Origin: Cinclus cinclus
Lineage: Eukaryota; Chordata; Aves; Passeriformes; Cinclidae
DNA: 64,000 nt
Reading direction: 5' to 3'
Assembly (NCBI RefSeq): GCF_963662255.1
Contig: NC_085051.1
Coordinates: 52,615,101-52,679,100, forward strand
In this document: one piece after another, positions 40,231-52,400 of the stretch
Numbering within the stretch: position 1 is the stretch's first letter
Layout: each line of letters opens with the position of its first letter
The notes under the pieces: generated by a model
The model's database searches: none
The model's input: the letters and a program-made list of their open reading frames with translations, nothing else
What the model was told of the DNA's origin: nothing
Position numbers and translations under genes: made by a program

Positions 40231-40591
40231 GGATCACAGGACAGGAACACCTCACAGAGGCCTCTGGTGAGGACTCACGTACCAGAGGGTTTGCCACCCA
40301 CGCAAGGTATGAACAGAGCCTCATCATCCTGCATTCACAGAGCTCACCTGGAAACCCTGAAACAACTATCAGAAAACCCTGTGTGCCTCATGCTTTCTTT
40401 AGATACTATAAAAAATAAGTAAAATGTTTATGTGGTATCTGTTTTCAGCTTTTGATAGCCTGTTTCACCAGCACAGATAGAAAAAATAAAGGGAACTCTA
40501 TAGGGAAGCGATTGCACTGAATAATATTTCTAAATCACTGATCAGTGAGGGAAATAAAGGGCTTTAGAGTTTGTTGCTCACTTAAAGCAAG

Positions 40592-40611
40592 CAAACAAAC
40601 AAACAAACAAA
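40592..40611. repeat. (CAAA)5 microsatellite
   Basis: Five uninterrupted CAAA units, preceded by an imperfect GCAA unit. Confidence 0.95.
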
Positions 40612-41589
40612 ATAGATTGTTGATTTTATTTGGACTCCTCTAGGCAGAGCATTTACCTAAAGTACAATATATTTTTATTGTACCACTGGGAGCTGGATGC
40701 AAATATTTACAAATCTTCCTTTGAGGAGGTTAGCACTCAGCAGTTTTAAATAGCTTGGTGTGCTATGAAAATCTTTAAACCAGACATCCCTCACATTTAA
40801 AAGATGCCTGCAGAGGCATGGGCCCGCATTTGGAAAACACCCTCATGGATGAAGCCACCCTCCCCAACAGGAGACTGAGGCTGAATTACCCTGCAGCAAA
40901 CCTTCAGTGATGGTGTGTGGATGAGGACCTCCTGGGTCTGGAGCAGCCCTGGAAGGGCAGAGCAGAGCTGGGCATCAATGGAATCCCCTGGGGCAGGCTG
41001 GGGGAAGCAGCTCCCCAACCCAGGTGCACTGGATCCTGTGCCAGGCAGAAAAACATGGGCTCAAGGATACTGCAGCCTGGCAGGGTTAGCTGCTGGGCAC
41101 TGCTAACAGGAACAGGGTTCATTTGTTTAAAACTCATTCAGGTATCTCTGCACTCACCATGCTCTCTTTGGAACTGCAAAGCCAGCACACTGTTGGTAAC
41201 ATGCAGCTGTGCTAAGGCAGTGGCAGACCCAGGCTGTAAGTGAGGTAAGGAGTGCAGGAAGGTGTTAATTATCATCAAGGATGGAGCCTACAGAGGCTGT
41301 GGAGAACACACAGGGCTGGCATGTGACCTCCTTAGCTGCACTCAACTGACATCAGTGTCACTGGGCCAGTATAGCTCACTGTTCAGGCCACACAGCAATT
41401 AATGGGTGTCTTCTGAAACCATTTTCCCCTGTACATTGAAGGAAATATTCTTTGTCTCTTCCAGTTCAGAAATTAGGGGCAGAAATTGAAGCCTGCTTCA
41501 TAGTGAAGCCCAGCTTCTAAACAAGCAAAATCAAATTGTTCTTCAGAGACCAGATGGCCTTATGGAACCCCTTGCTGATGATGTTTTGC

Positions 41590-41850
41590 ATGCTAAAAGT
41601 ATGCATGCATTCAGGAGGAAGCTGGAGAAGTTCCTGGGTAAGGAACCTATAGAATGTTGCTACATGCACACTGCAAACCATGTTTAGCTCAGAAAGCCCT
41701 GAGCTGAAAATGCTTGGAGGATGGAGGAGTATCTGATGCATCTGTTTTCTTCTTGCTTTTCTTTGCACACCCATTTATGATGCCCTTCAGAGACAGGGTG
41801 CTGGGCTGGATGGACCTATGGCCAGGACTGATATTGCCAGATTTGCGGTC
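41590..41850 (+). mobile_element. Probable old CR1-like 3' tail, sense
   Basis: The segment GCATTCAGGAGGAAGCTGGA followed by AGTTCCTGGG, and the later block GACAGGGTGCTGGGCTGGAT with GGACCTATGGCCAGGACTGA, resemble the 3' end of older CR1-type elements (TGGGCTAGATGGACCTTTGG type). The middle part is not recognisable. The call rests on these two blocks in the right order and orientation. Confidence 0.5.
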
Positions 41851-42968
41851 TTTTAAAGCGAGCCACCCTGATCCAAGTCATCTTTACACCAGTATGACAG
41901 TATCTGTACATTGGGACAAAAATAAACTACGTGGGACCCATGAAAAGGAAGAGCTGAAGGATGCAGGAATCTAAAACGAGAAGTGAGAAGAGAAGCCAGC
42001 TCCCAGGAGCAGCCATGCCACAGAATGCAAAGTTTTCTCTGGATGATGCCCTGGCCCTTACCTTTCTCCCCTGGGCCCTGATGAGTACAACTGCAGCTCA
42101 CCACTCCTGGACCAGGATGGTCACAGTCCCCTCACCAGCCCAGAAGGAAAGCCATCTGCAGGGACATAAAAATACAGAAAGAAAAGGAGCAATTCTATTT
42201 TGGTCCAGTGTCTCACCCTGCCCACTCCTCACAGGCAATCCTTTTTCTTTGCACTGGGCATTTTGTACATGCTTGTCTGGGAGAATCTGCCCTGGGTGGA
42301 GGAGCAGAGGGGCACAGGTGTGTAGAGTCCAACCATATAGCTAATACTCAGCCATAAACATGGGCAAAATAAAGTATCAGGCTGTTTTCTCTTTTTTCTC
42401 TTTTTCTATTTTTCCCCCCATCTTTTGAAACTGGAAACAAGAAGTATTTTCCACTTCTTCTGTTCCTTGTGTTGCTGCTGATTCCGCTGAGCTCTCTACA
42501 CCTCAGCTCTCCAGGGTAGCACGTGCCCCATTTGGAGGCACTAAAGGGAGAATCACTTGGCCAGCATTGCTCTGAGGACATCTGTCCTGCCCAGGGAGGT
42601 TCAGCAGGAGCACTGGAACCTCCTGGCCTGTTCCCATGGGCAGGGAAGGCTCAGAAGCAGGAGTTACTGTGAGTTACTGGTGGCCATGTTTGGCAGCAGC
42701 CCAGTGGTCCCAGCATGGGCACAATTGAAACATTTTGACTTTCAGGAAATAGAATTAAGAATAACAGTGATAAAATGTATACCAGCATGTGGACATGTCC
42801 AAATACTGCTGGCCTGAAGGGTATAACATAGGAAGCTGGCAAATGTGTGTGTCAGAGTAGCACAGGTCTGTCCCTGCACCACAGTGAGTCTCACCAAGGC
42901 CACTGAGTGAAGCATGAAATCCAGGTGACAATAGGCAGTCAGTCACAAGGAAGCATCTTCCTGGGGGC
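41851..42968. other. No gene recognised between CR1-like tail and LTR
   Basis: Short chance frames only; no recognised repeat. Confidence 0.55.
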
Positions 42969-43429
42969 TGTTGTGATGCATAGAGAGGCTACCTAGAACA
43001 GAGGCTAGACAGTGTTAAAGGAATGAAGTAGGTATTTATTGAAAAGGCCTTTAAAGGATACACGTTGGGCAGTTCAAGAGCCCTGCTGTGACTACACCCA
43101 AGATGGACCCAAGATGGACCGTGTGTCACAGGTTTTCACACTTTTATAAGTTTTGGTCCATTTACGTATTGGGGTTAATTGTCCAATTACAGCTCATGGT
43201 TATGAAGTCCCATCCTCCTAGTTAGCTCTCCTCAATTCATTGCTGTTCATACTTTTTGAGCCCGAAGCTGCAACAGTGTTCTTGGTTCTCAGGGTGGAAA
43301 AGGATTGTTTTATCTAATTAATGTAAAGAGACCTGGCTAATAACACTTTATATGAAGTTCAGAGTTATATACTAATGCAGTACAGAATCTGGAAAATATG
43401 AAAGCTAAAACTTAAGGCATCGGTTGACA
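42969..43429 (-). mobile_element. Solo LTR of an endogenous retrovirus, antisense
   Basis: Read on the minus strand the block begins TGTCAACCGATGCC and ends ATCACAACA, giving the TGT...ACA ends typical of LTRs. A TATA-like box CTTATAAAAG lies at 43141-43150 and a polyadenylation signal AATAAA at 43035-43040, about 100 nt further on, which is the expected U3-R layout. Two copies of CCCAAGATGGA sit between them (about 43100-43122). No gag, pol or env sequence and no second LTR are seen nearby, so this is a solo LTR. The order of motifs resembles songbird ERV LTRs as I remember them; the precise family is not assigned. I see no clear target-site duplication at these edges, so the ends are uncertain by some bases. 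Confidence 0.75.
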
Positions 43430-46400
43430 TTATTATTCTAGATCAAGAAGCAAATCCTACATGTTAGTTACTTAGCAGATGAAGTTACCATGCCAACTCA
43501 TATGCTACCTTTTTTTTTAATTATTATTATTGCAAGAGTAGGCAGCACTCCCTTGAGATTTCACAAAAGGGGAGGAAAAATGTCAAAGTGCCAAGAATAT
43601 AATGGAATTTCTAGCCTCAGCCCTGTTTTCCATAGATCTGTTTTTCAGCTTACATCCTGCTCCTTCTCATGGCAGCAGCAAGGCTAAGCCAAGAGACTCT
43701 CTGAATGGTAATTTAGTGGCCAGCCCACGATATTGTGGTGCTACACTCCAGTAATCCACAGTTCTCTACCCCCGCTTCACACAATTTTCAGGGAACTAAT
43801 GGAAGGAGCTGGCGCCAAATGATTGCACAGCCTTCCCCCAACCTCTCCTTGACTTCTCTGCATTTCTTTCTTTGTTCACTGTTTCTCATTGCCTTCCCAG
43901 CTGTCTTCATTCCTCTGCTAAAAGGATTTTTATTTCTGACAGCTATTTTCATTTTTTCACTCTGTTGTCTTTACTTGTTTTCTTTCATACATTATATTCC
44001 TGTCTCCCCCCTCCACTCAATGCTGCCTCTTCTGCTCTCCATCATCTTCAGGGCTCCCTTGCAGAGCGTGGACCCTCCAGAGGAGCAGATGTGGGGGCCA
44101 CCACTGGGATGCTGGGAAGCAGGGAATTATCTGTCCATACTAGTAACAATTTCAAATATGCACTAGTTCAGCCCAAACCGGATAAAGCCTTTGCCTAACA
44201 GACCCGGTGTGACAAATATTCCTGGAGGTAGAACAAAAAGTCTCCCTAAGCTTAGTGCACTTTGCTGTCTGTCTTGGGATTAAAAGCCACTCAATTCCAA
44301 AAAAGCATGGGTGCTGTAGCCTCTCCCAGGGAAAATCCAGGGATGGAGGATGTATGAAAGGAGAGCGGCTGCAGGGAGGAGGTTGGGGGCAGGATGCGAC
44401 TGCTAACTTCCTACACCTCTTTGGGAACTTGCGTGGGATTGGTGTGTTGAGCACAACAAGACTCCCGAGTGCCTACAAAAGAAGCGGATTCAGCGGAGCG
44501 CAGCCTGCGCTGGCGGTGCCTGCTGGCACAGCCGGGCGTCCTTGGCACCGCGCTCCGCTGGATCGGCGCGGGAGCCACTGGTGCCCGCGGCAGCTTGTGT
44601 CAGCATTGCTGTGTGTTTGTTCGCTCGACACGCCGCAGCGATGGGGAGGATTCCTGGCAGGGGCTGTGCAGCTGCTGGGGGGACGTGGGAGGGGTCTGGG
44701 AACTCGCTATTCTTGCAGCAGAGCTGGGCAGGGTGATACCAATCAGCACTGTCAGGTCTTGGTCCTGACCTTACATCCCTTGTTGTAAAAAGACTTGGAC
44801 CCAGGGTTTGCCTTCACCAAGAGTCAGCTCCACCTCCGAAGAAACAGAAGCACTGTATCTGCACTAGTTTCATACCCTGTTTTCCTTAAGATCTCCGTGT
44901 AAACCAGAAAAACAGAGCACAGACCTCTGTCCCAAGTAATGGTTCTTTCACGACTTGCCTCGCATGGCTTTATCCTGCTTATAAGTCCACAGTCCGGGTC
45001 AGTGAAGTTCAAGGACGTGATATGGGTTATGACTCAGCAGCTGGCTTGTGACCAGAACCAAACAGGATGCATTAATTTGTCCTGGTCAACATCCACTGCC
45101 AAGTCCTGGTTCTTATCTTACTGAGAGATCTTGGCTATTGACCATTGTATTCAAATGTTGTCAGGTGCACTGGCCATGCAGAGATGCTCCTCAGTTGTTG
45201 ATGGACAACACAGCAGGTAAATATGAATAATTACTCCAGTTCTAACTTTCTACAACTTATTCTGATGTTTGGCTTTTCAATGTCAGGTTTCACATATCTA
45301 TCCGACTTATCTGTTGCCACTGGACTCCACAACATGTGGAAGCCTCAGTGATCTGTAACAGGACTTCCCAAAAGTGCCCGGTGTCTGGCAGCTGTGCTCC
45401 CACCAAAGCTGCTGGGCATAAGGCAAATCCATACTAATTTCATGCCACCTGCTCCTCAAAGATACAAAAATTACTTTGGAAATACCAAGCTGAAGCAGAA
45501 GTCCTTAGACTTTGGAGAGGCTGCTTACAGGGATGAGGACTATCCCCACATATCAGTGCCTCTAAAGGCTTGGAGAGATTGGAGGCTGTGGATTCAATAA
45601 ATTACACCAGTACAGTTACTGGTTTGCCTATAATCCTGAGTCATGGATTCTGGGGGAGATTATTTTCATCTCAGTGCAGTGCCGTAGCACTGTGGGTTGT
45701 ACAAGGTGATGCAGCGTGTAGTAAATCTGAAACCAAACTGCACTTGCACTGAGATAGTCAGAGCCCACAACTGCAGCTTGAGTGGAATGTAAATTGTGTG
45801 TCAGAATATGATGGTGAAAGAAACAAGAAAAGCCTAATAGGGAAGGAACAGAGAAACTAAGTAAAGAAAATCAAAAAATTCTGTTGGTTATATTCTTTCA
45901 ACCTGATAAAAGTCAATAATATATTAGAGACAAGTGTTTAATAGGTCAAAGAAGAGGAGATGATTGACATTCCTCTGCAATGTGGAACAAAGATAATCAC
46001 CACGAGGCCAAATTTTCTAAACATCAGTCCAGCAGATGAGGCCAGAGAGGCAATTAAAATGCAGGAGACAAAATGTGCCGTAGCCACAGAAGCAATACAA
46101 ATTTGGCTTCATTATTTATCCTTTAATTTTTCACCAGGCTGGGGAAGATATTTGTGCTATGACTTAAAATGTGATTTACTGCTCCCATTGCTGTTTTGCA
46201 ATCATGGAGAGGGAGGATTTACACACCTTAGTGTCATCTTCTCTCATCCTCATTCACACCTTCCAAGAAAATGTGTCTCAAATGGCTGATTAGGAAACAG
46301 TGAGAAGAGTCAATGCCCTTGGAGTCTGGTTGATTTAAACACATCTATGTTTGCTGCTCTGGAGAACTGCTAGATATGGACCAAAATCCAAATTTCTGCA

Positions 46401-48539
46401 TGAGAGAGGACTGAAGCCTGACTCAGAGCAAAGCTCTGTGGTTCCAGCATACCTGCCAGGCACTGCCCTGGGAGGATGGTGCCACTATCCCTTTTGGAGA
46501 CAACAAAGCAGTCCCTGGTGCAAGGCCAGGCAGCCACCTCTGTCTGGACAACTTCGTACATATCTGGGTGAGTACATATCTGGCTGCCAAGGTGTGCTTG
46601 CATGATGGGGGACAGCAAAGAGGACACCAGGCATCACCTGCCACCTCCTGCTGGCCAGTTCTAACCACAGAATGAAAGTAAAAAGCAGAGAGGGGCAGAA
46701 AGTTCAGGCAAGATTTCATGTAAAACACTTGAAAAAAAAACAAACCAAAATAATAAAACAAAACAAAACATTGAAAAATCGAACATTTAGTTGAATCATA
46801 AATTGATTTCTCCCTTTTCTCCGTCAGATTCCTGAATGTGGCTGCTGGTCTGAAAAATCAAGCAAGAGGGATGTCCCCCAGCATGGCACCAGCCCACCAT
46901 GAATGCTGCAGCTTTCTCTGGGACTGCCCAGCTCCAACGTGTCCATCTGCATGGCCAAGGCAGAGCTCTGCAGTGCTGCTAACTGTGTGGGATGAGTGTT
47001 TGAAGCAGCTGGGTGCTCAGGAAGGATCTGCTGCTTCCCTGCAGGGAGAAAGGAAAAAGTCACCCTCTGGGAAGGGATGCTGTTGACAGCCACCAGGAGC
47101 CAGGAACTCATGTGGGGCTCCATAAAAACAGACAGAAAGCTGAACTCACTATCCCTCTGATGAGCTCAAAATTATTTTAAAAATTATTCTTTCCTTCCTG
47201 TAGTGGCTAGTGGCAGTGCAAAAGCCATGTAACACTGGCAGCATTGAAAAGGAGCCAAGAATCCCAGGCTCCAGGCTGGGGACCCCATCCCTGGGGTGGC
47301 ATGGGTGCTGTGCCCACAGCAATGTGCTCAGCAGGGACACAGGCACCATGGCAAACTGCAGGGCTGGCTCCAGGACAGTGGCCAGACAGTGGGAACAGAG
47401 CTCCCTGGAGAGCCCAGCTCCGTGGTGGCGCAGCAGAGAGCTGCACTGACACAGCACCAAGTGCTCAATCCATATTCCAGCTTTCCAACTCACACCAGAT
47501 TTTCTAGCACACCCTTGGCTCTACAGAGACAAGTTTGGCTCAGTCCTAGGAGGAATATGAACTGGAGTTTTCTGCATACCAAGGCTGTGCTGTGACTTGT
47601 AGGGCATGTTGTGTCCTCAATACAGTGTCAGTAGCATTAGGTCAAATCAAACTACATCTGAAAGAGGTGAAAGAGGAGAGAGGTTGGCAGGATTTGCCCA
47701 GCTAGAAGGTGGTGCAGATGATGTCAATTGCTCAATCTCATCTGTGCCACAGCGTGTTTGATGCTATGGGAACCTCACAAATATTGCTTGGAGGAATTTT
47801 CTGTGGGCTTGGGGATAAAGTCATGGCTGTGATGCCTTGAAGTTTGATGCCCACCTCAGCAGAGGGGTACAGAGTGGTCCAAGGCATTGTTGGCATGAGG
47901 ACTAAGAGAGCAGTAGGGTCTGTGCTGTCAGGTCCCTGAGGAATATGGGTCTCTGCAATCTCTACCTTTTACTCTCACGCCTCTGCAAGTGCTGGATTTC
48001 ACTCCTTTTCCACAGAAAAAAGTTGAATCTTAAATTTGTATAGTGGTTTGTGCAAGATTTGTTGGGCAAAGTTAAACTGACTTTCAGTGACTTTCAGACT
48101 CAGAAGCAGAAGATGTCTCATGAACATTATTCAGAGAGGAAAACAAAAAAATATTTTGTGCTTTAATCCTCACCCTGCTGCCACTGCAGCATTGGAGAAG
48201 GAAAGAAGCAGATAGAAACACTACAGGAGGGTGAAATGTTCACTGCAAGAGTTGGGAGGGAGATGGAATATCCTGCGGTCCTTTGCTGTCCCCTGCATAG
48301 ACACACGTGTGTGAACATAACCATCTCTCTGCAAACACATGCAGGCAGGTTACAACTGCAGCATGCATTCGTGTCATGTAGTGGTACGTGGAGGTAGGGA
48401 CACACTGTAAATGTGAAGCCTTTGTTCCCAAGTTGGATGAAAAGTCGGTTTTGTCTCCCCAGGTCCAACTCTGCCTCAATGATTTTTGATGCTGGAGCAG
48501 ATAAAGGCAATTAAGCAGATATTTTACTTTCAGGTTCTG
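43430..48539. other. No gene recognised; small CpG patch listed separately
   Basis: Frames at 45394-45600 and 45960-46289 have a somewhat protein-like composition, but neither shows a known motif or good splice borders for an exon, so they are not called. An A-rich stretch lies at 46,730-46,775. Confidence 0.5.
44380..44660. promoter_or_regulatory. Small CpG-rich patch, possible promoter or distal element
   Basis: CpG words cluster sharply here (GCGGATTCAGCGGAGCGCAG, GGATCGGCGCGGGAGCC, GCTCGACACGCCGCAGCGAT). Flanking DNA is CpG-poor. Frames such as the one at 44542-44736 have no known similarity that I recognise and probably reflect GC richness. No strong donor follows closely. Confidence 0.4.
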
Positions 48540-49420
48540 GCTCCAGCACTGCGACATTTTTTGCAAGAGCATCCTGGGAGCCGGGACACCCACACATCCC
48601 GGTGGGAGCTCTGCCCTCCCAGCGGCACGAACCCCGCGGCAGAGGGAAGCGCACCCCCGGGCAGCTTCTCCTTGTTTCACCCTGCATAAAGCCCAGCTTC
48701 CCGCTGACATACTCACAGTCAGCCCAGCACTGCGGAATTACATCCGCGCCACTTGCCTTCTTGTTTTTCCCCCTGGGGAAACGGGATGTATAGGCTTTCT
48801 TAAAGGACCACACGGCACACGCAAACCCCTCGGGGTGTGCGCCCGAGTCCGGTTTGGTGCGACAGCCTGCGACACTGCGGGGCTCATCGGGGGAAATCGC
48901 TGCCGCTGGTCCCGGTGCCGCTGGTCCCGGTGCCGCTGGTCCCGGTGCCGCTGCCGGAGGAAGGTCAGGCACGGCCGGGGACGTGGAGAGGGGCGGCCGA
49001 GCGGTTTGCAGGGGGCACGCCAAGGCAGCGATGCCGGAGGAACCGGGCTGCTGCCGCCCAGCGGGAACAGATGGGTGGGAGCCCGTGGGCGAGGGGCAGC
49101 CCTGGAGCACGGCCGGGGACGGCAGTGCAAGTGGCCACGCTCCCCACAGGCAGCCAGCCCCTGTTTGGCAGCAGGGTGGCCCACGGCCCCAAAAAGCCAG
49201 TCCCCACGGGAGTGCCTGCACACGAGTGGGCTTCCCCTGTGCCCCTGCAGCTGGAACTCGATGGAGGCACGGCGTCTGGCTGGCACTGGCAGCCTCCCCA
49301 GTGGCACATGTGCTGCCATACGCTGCCTTCGCACCCATTTCCGCGGGAGCCGCAAGGAGGGGACACCGTCCACCAGCGCACATGAGCAATGCTCGGTGTT
49401 CCTGTCACTGCTGCAAACCA
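48540..49420. promoter_or_regulatory. CpG-island candidate, possible promoter
   Basis: This is the most CpG-dense block of the window (many CGC, GCCG, CGGGG words between about 48,550 and 49,370) with few TA-containing stops, which is why long frames exist on both strands here. A strong plus-strand donor (CAA|GTAAGA at 49421/49422) lies at its right edge. In birds such islands commonly mark promoters. It may drive the SEC6-like gene whose first coding exon lies about 7.3 kb downstream, or a non-coding RNA. The promoter role is inference. Confidence 0.5.
48901..48955. repeat. 15-bp tandem repeat inside a CpG-rich block
   Basis: Three full copies and part of a fourth of the 15-mer TGCCGCTGGTCCCGG lie head to tail. 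Being a multiple of three, the array produces low-complexity frames in several readings (for example repeated Cys-Arg-Trp-Ser-Arg or Pro-Gly-Ala-Ala). It lies within the CpG island at 48.5-49.4 kb. Confidence 0.95.
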
Positions 49421-49421
49421 A

Positions 49422-52400
49422 GTAAGACCCTACAAAAAAAGAAGATGGTGTTTTTGCAGCAGTACCTGTTATGCTGCTGCAATTAGGGATCCATTAAAAG
49501 CCTCCACACCAAATGGTTTCAAAACACGGCTGTATAAATCCCCTTGGACTGGGGAAGAAAAACACTGCCAGTGAACTGGTCCACTTGAAAGGACAAGTAG
49601 GGTTGACAGACACCTGTCAGGGCAGAGTGCTTTGGGCCTATTCAAATTATACAACTGCATCCCTTGACTGCCACGATGACATGCAGTTTCCCACCTATCT
49701 CCTTAGCAGCTTCCCACACTCCTGCCGCTCCAGGGGATTCTGGTACTGTATTCTACTGGTCTCCAGTTTTCCATAGGGATTATGCATTTATTAAAATAAA
49801 GGACAAGCTCCTAGGACTGGTTTGCAATAGCGTCATTAGACACATTCCAGTCAGCCAGAAGAGGTGCCCAGTGTTTTGCAGCAGCAGGAGTAAGGGTTTG
49901 CAAACACTCTAATAACTGGTTAGGAGCTACTGCCTTTGTTGGCTTAATAACCAGCTATGGCTTAACCAGTTCACTTTGAACAAAATGACATCATGATTTC
50001 TGCACCAGCTGGTTCCACCCACCCCACCATCACACGGAAATTATGCCCAACTCTCTCCGCATGACGGGAAAGATTCTGAGGGTCAGACTGATGGACTGCA
50101 CATGAAATAGTCTGGAGCATATCAACCAAAAAGAGTGACTAATGCTCACCCTGAATGTGGCTCAGTTATAAAACCTTCAGCTGCCTCACAGAGATGAGGC
50201 CCCTCTGCCATCACTGAACACCCACCCTCATAGGGGCAGCTCCTTAAGTGAATTATCTCTGCAATGATGAGCTCCTGCAAGCATTCATTAGCACAATAGA
50301 TTTGAGCAGTTTCAGCAGATTTATGGGTTTAGGATTTATGGAGTCATTGATATGTGAATTAAGCACTGACTGACTGAGACTAACTCTTAAAAAAGAGTCA
50401 TTATAATCTCTATAGAAATATAATGATTACAGTGACAACATCTTCAATGAAACTTCAAAAACACTCATTTTTAAAAAATGGTACCAAATTATATATTTAA
50501 ATAAAGCACTAGTTCTCAGTTTTTCCCATCCACCAAAGGTAAAGAAAATTCAGATTTCCACAGGTCAGGCTTCATCCAGGGAGATATTCAGCAAAAGTTG
50601 CTTCCCACTTCCCTGGGGCATTGATATGGGCACCAAGGCTCATAGTGGTGTGGGCATTAAAAAGGTGTGATACAAGAACCCTTCAGCACTGGAAGAAAGC
50701 CAGGGACTCAAAGTGTTACACAGATAAGAGCCAGCCTGCATCTTTCCTACCTCTATCAAACCAAGCCTGGGATTAACCTGGAGAAAGTTCAACCAGGAAA
50801 AGGCCAAAGAGGTTTCTCCCAAGGCTCCACTGGTCCACTCAAGGTCCTTTGCTTTAGAATATCCTGCAGCAATGTGGCAAACAAATGTTAACCTGGCTTT
50901 GGTAAGGTTTTTAAGCTCTGTAGAGTGGAAATTTTGGTGCAGTAAAGCAAAACCCCGCTGAGAAACACAAGCTCCTGCTTTATGCAACCTCCCTGTCATC
51001 TGAAGCAGAGGCAGTGCTGAGCTCCCAGCTCAGTCCTTGGCCTCAATGACACATTTTCAACAGCAGACACCTAGCGCAGTGCAGGAAGGTACCTTGGCTT
51101 CGGAAGTGGTCTGCTTTTAGTCACCTAATTTAAATTACAGTAGTCTAACTTTTCTTGAATTGCTCAGCAGGGCTTTATTCCTGCTCAAAAGGCTGCTATC
51201 CAATCAGCCCTAGCCAGCTCCAAGGAGAAATTCTCACTGTTAAGTTCGATGCCCCATCTCCAGGAGATGGGGCTGGTTAGCCTCTGCTCTTTTGGACATC
51301 AGACTCCATCCCACTGAAGCCAGTGGAGTCACACCACAGTGAAAAGCTGTGGCAGCATGCTGGAGTTTTGGCAAAGCATAGGGTGAATTAAGAGCAGAAG
51401 CACAATCACATAGATAATCCTCTGTCAGTGTCATGCACAAAGAACTTCTGCTCTTTGAGTTCTGGTTTGGCAGCTCCTGTGATGAGAGGGATGAGGGCAC
51501 CCTGCTCAGTAGGACACAGCAGCTTCCTCCTTAAGCCAGTGAGCTGTGACATTTCAATCTTGAGGATGGGGTGATGGACTCCACCCCAGCCTTGCTGATG
51601 CTCACTGCAAACTAATGGGCTATGGAGCACACAACCTGCAAAGCCAGTTTTTTGCAATTACCTTCCATTTACTCATTAGCTCACAACAATCACAAACAAG
51701 CAGAAGGAAATGCTCAACAGGCACCACCACAGTGAATCCCTGATGATCCCTGAACATCCCCAGAAGCAGAGCTGCTGCCAGGCTGGGGGGAGCACACAGG
51801 CACTGCCCTGACCCTGGCTGCACCACGCAGCTCTGGGGCCAGAGGAGGCTGGTCTGTGTCTGCTGGCAAAATGTGCTCGTGGGGCTGTTGCAGCAAGAAT
51901 CAGGAGAGTGGGGAAGCCTATCTCCCAGCCCTGCCATCCCTGTTAGGCTCACATGAGTCCTGGCATGCTTCAGCACAGCTGGCACAGCACACAGGGCTGG
52001 TGGCTTGCTGAAAGTGTTAAAACAATTTCTTAAAACAAGAACAAAACCAGTTCAAGAGATCCTGCACAAACAGGCCTGTTTCAGACCTTTTCAGAGAGGA
52101 GAGAAAGGAAAACTTTGATGCTTATCCTTCAAAAGCACTTAGGATGGACTTCCACAGCAGTGGCAGCTCTCATGGAAAATCCTCCTGGGCCATCTTTCTG
52201 CAACAAAAGGAGCACTTGTGATTTTGTTCCCTGGTGTGATATACTCGTTCAAGTGGTCTCCTCCCACAGTTCCATGGTACACAGGAACAGTGTAGGATAC
52301 CATCCTTAGGTCTGGAGCACATCCTCTCCCAGATGTGGTAACACTCCTGTGTTTTGTAGAAATGCATCTTTCAAATTCTTCCACTCAAACCTAGGGGCTA

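Larger units (their letters stand above)
37371..41589. other. No gene recognised; CpG-rich patch and simple repeats listed separately
   Basis: Apart from the T22 run, the CpG-rich patch at 39.8-40.2 kb and the CAAA repeat, I see no structured feature and no exon. Confidence 0.55.

Noticed and set aside
45960..46289. 109-codon frame with protein-like composition
   Set aside because: No family motif, and no convincing acceptor or donor borders or paired exon nearby.
48511..49389. 292-codon minus-strand frame and overlapping plus-strand frames of 182-210 codons
   Set aside because: Several frames are open at once on both strands because the CpG-rich DNA has few stop codons and contains a 15-bp repeat. 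No domain or splice evidence.
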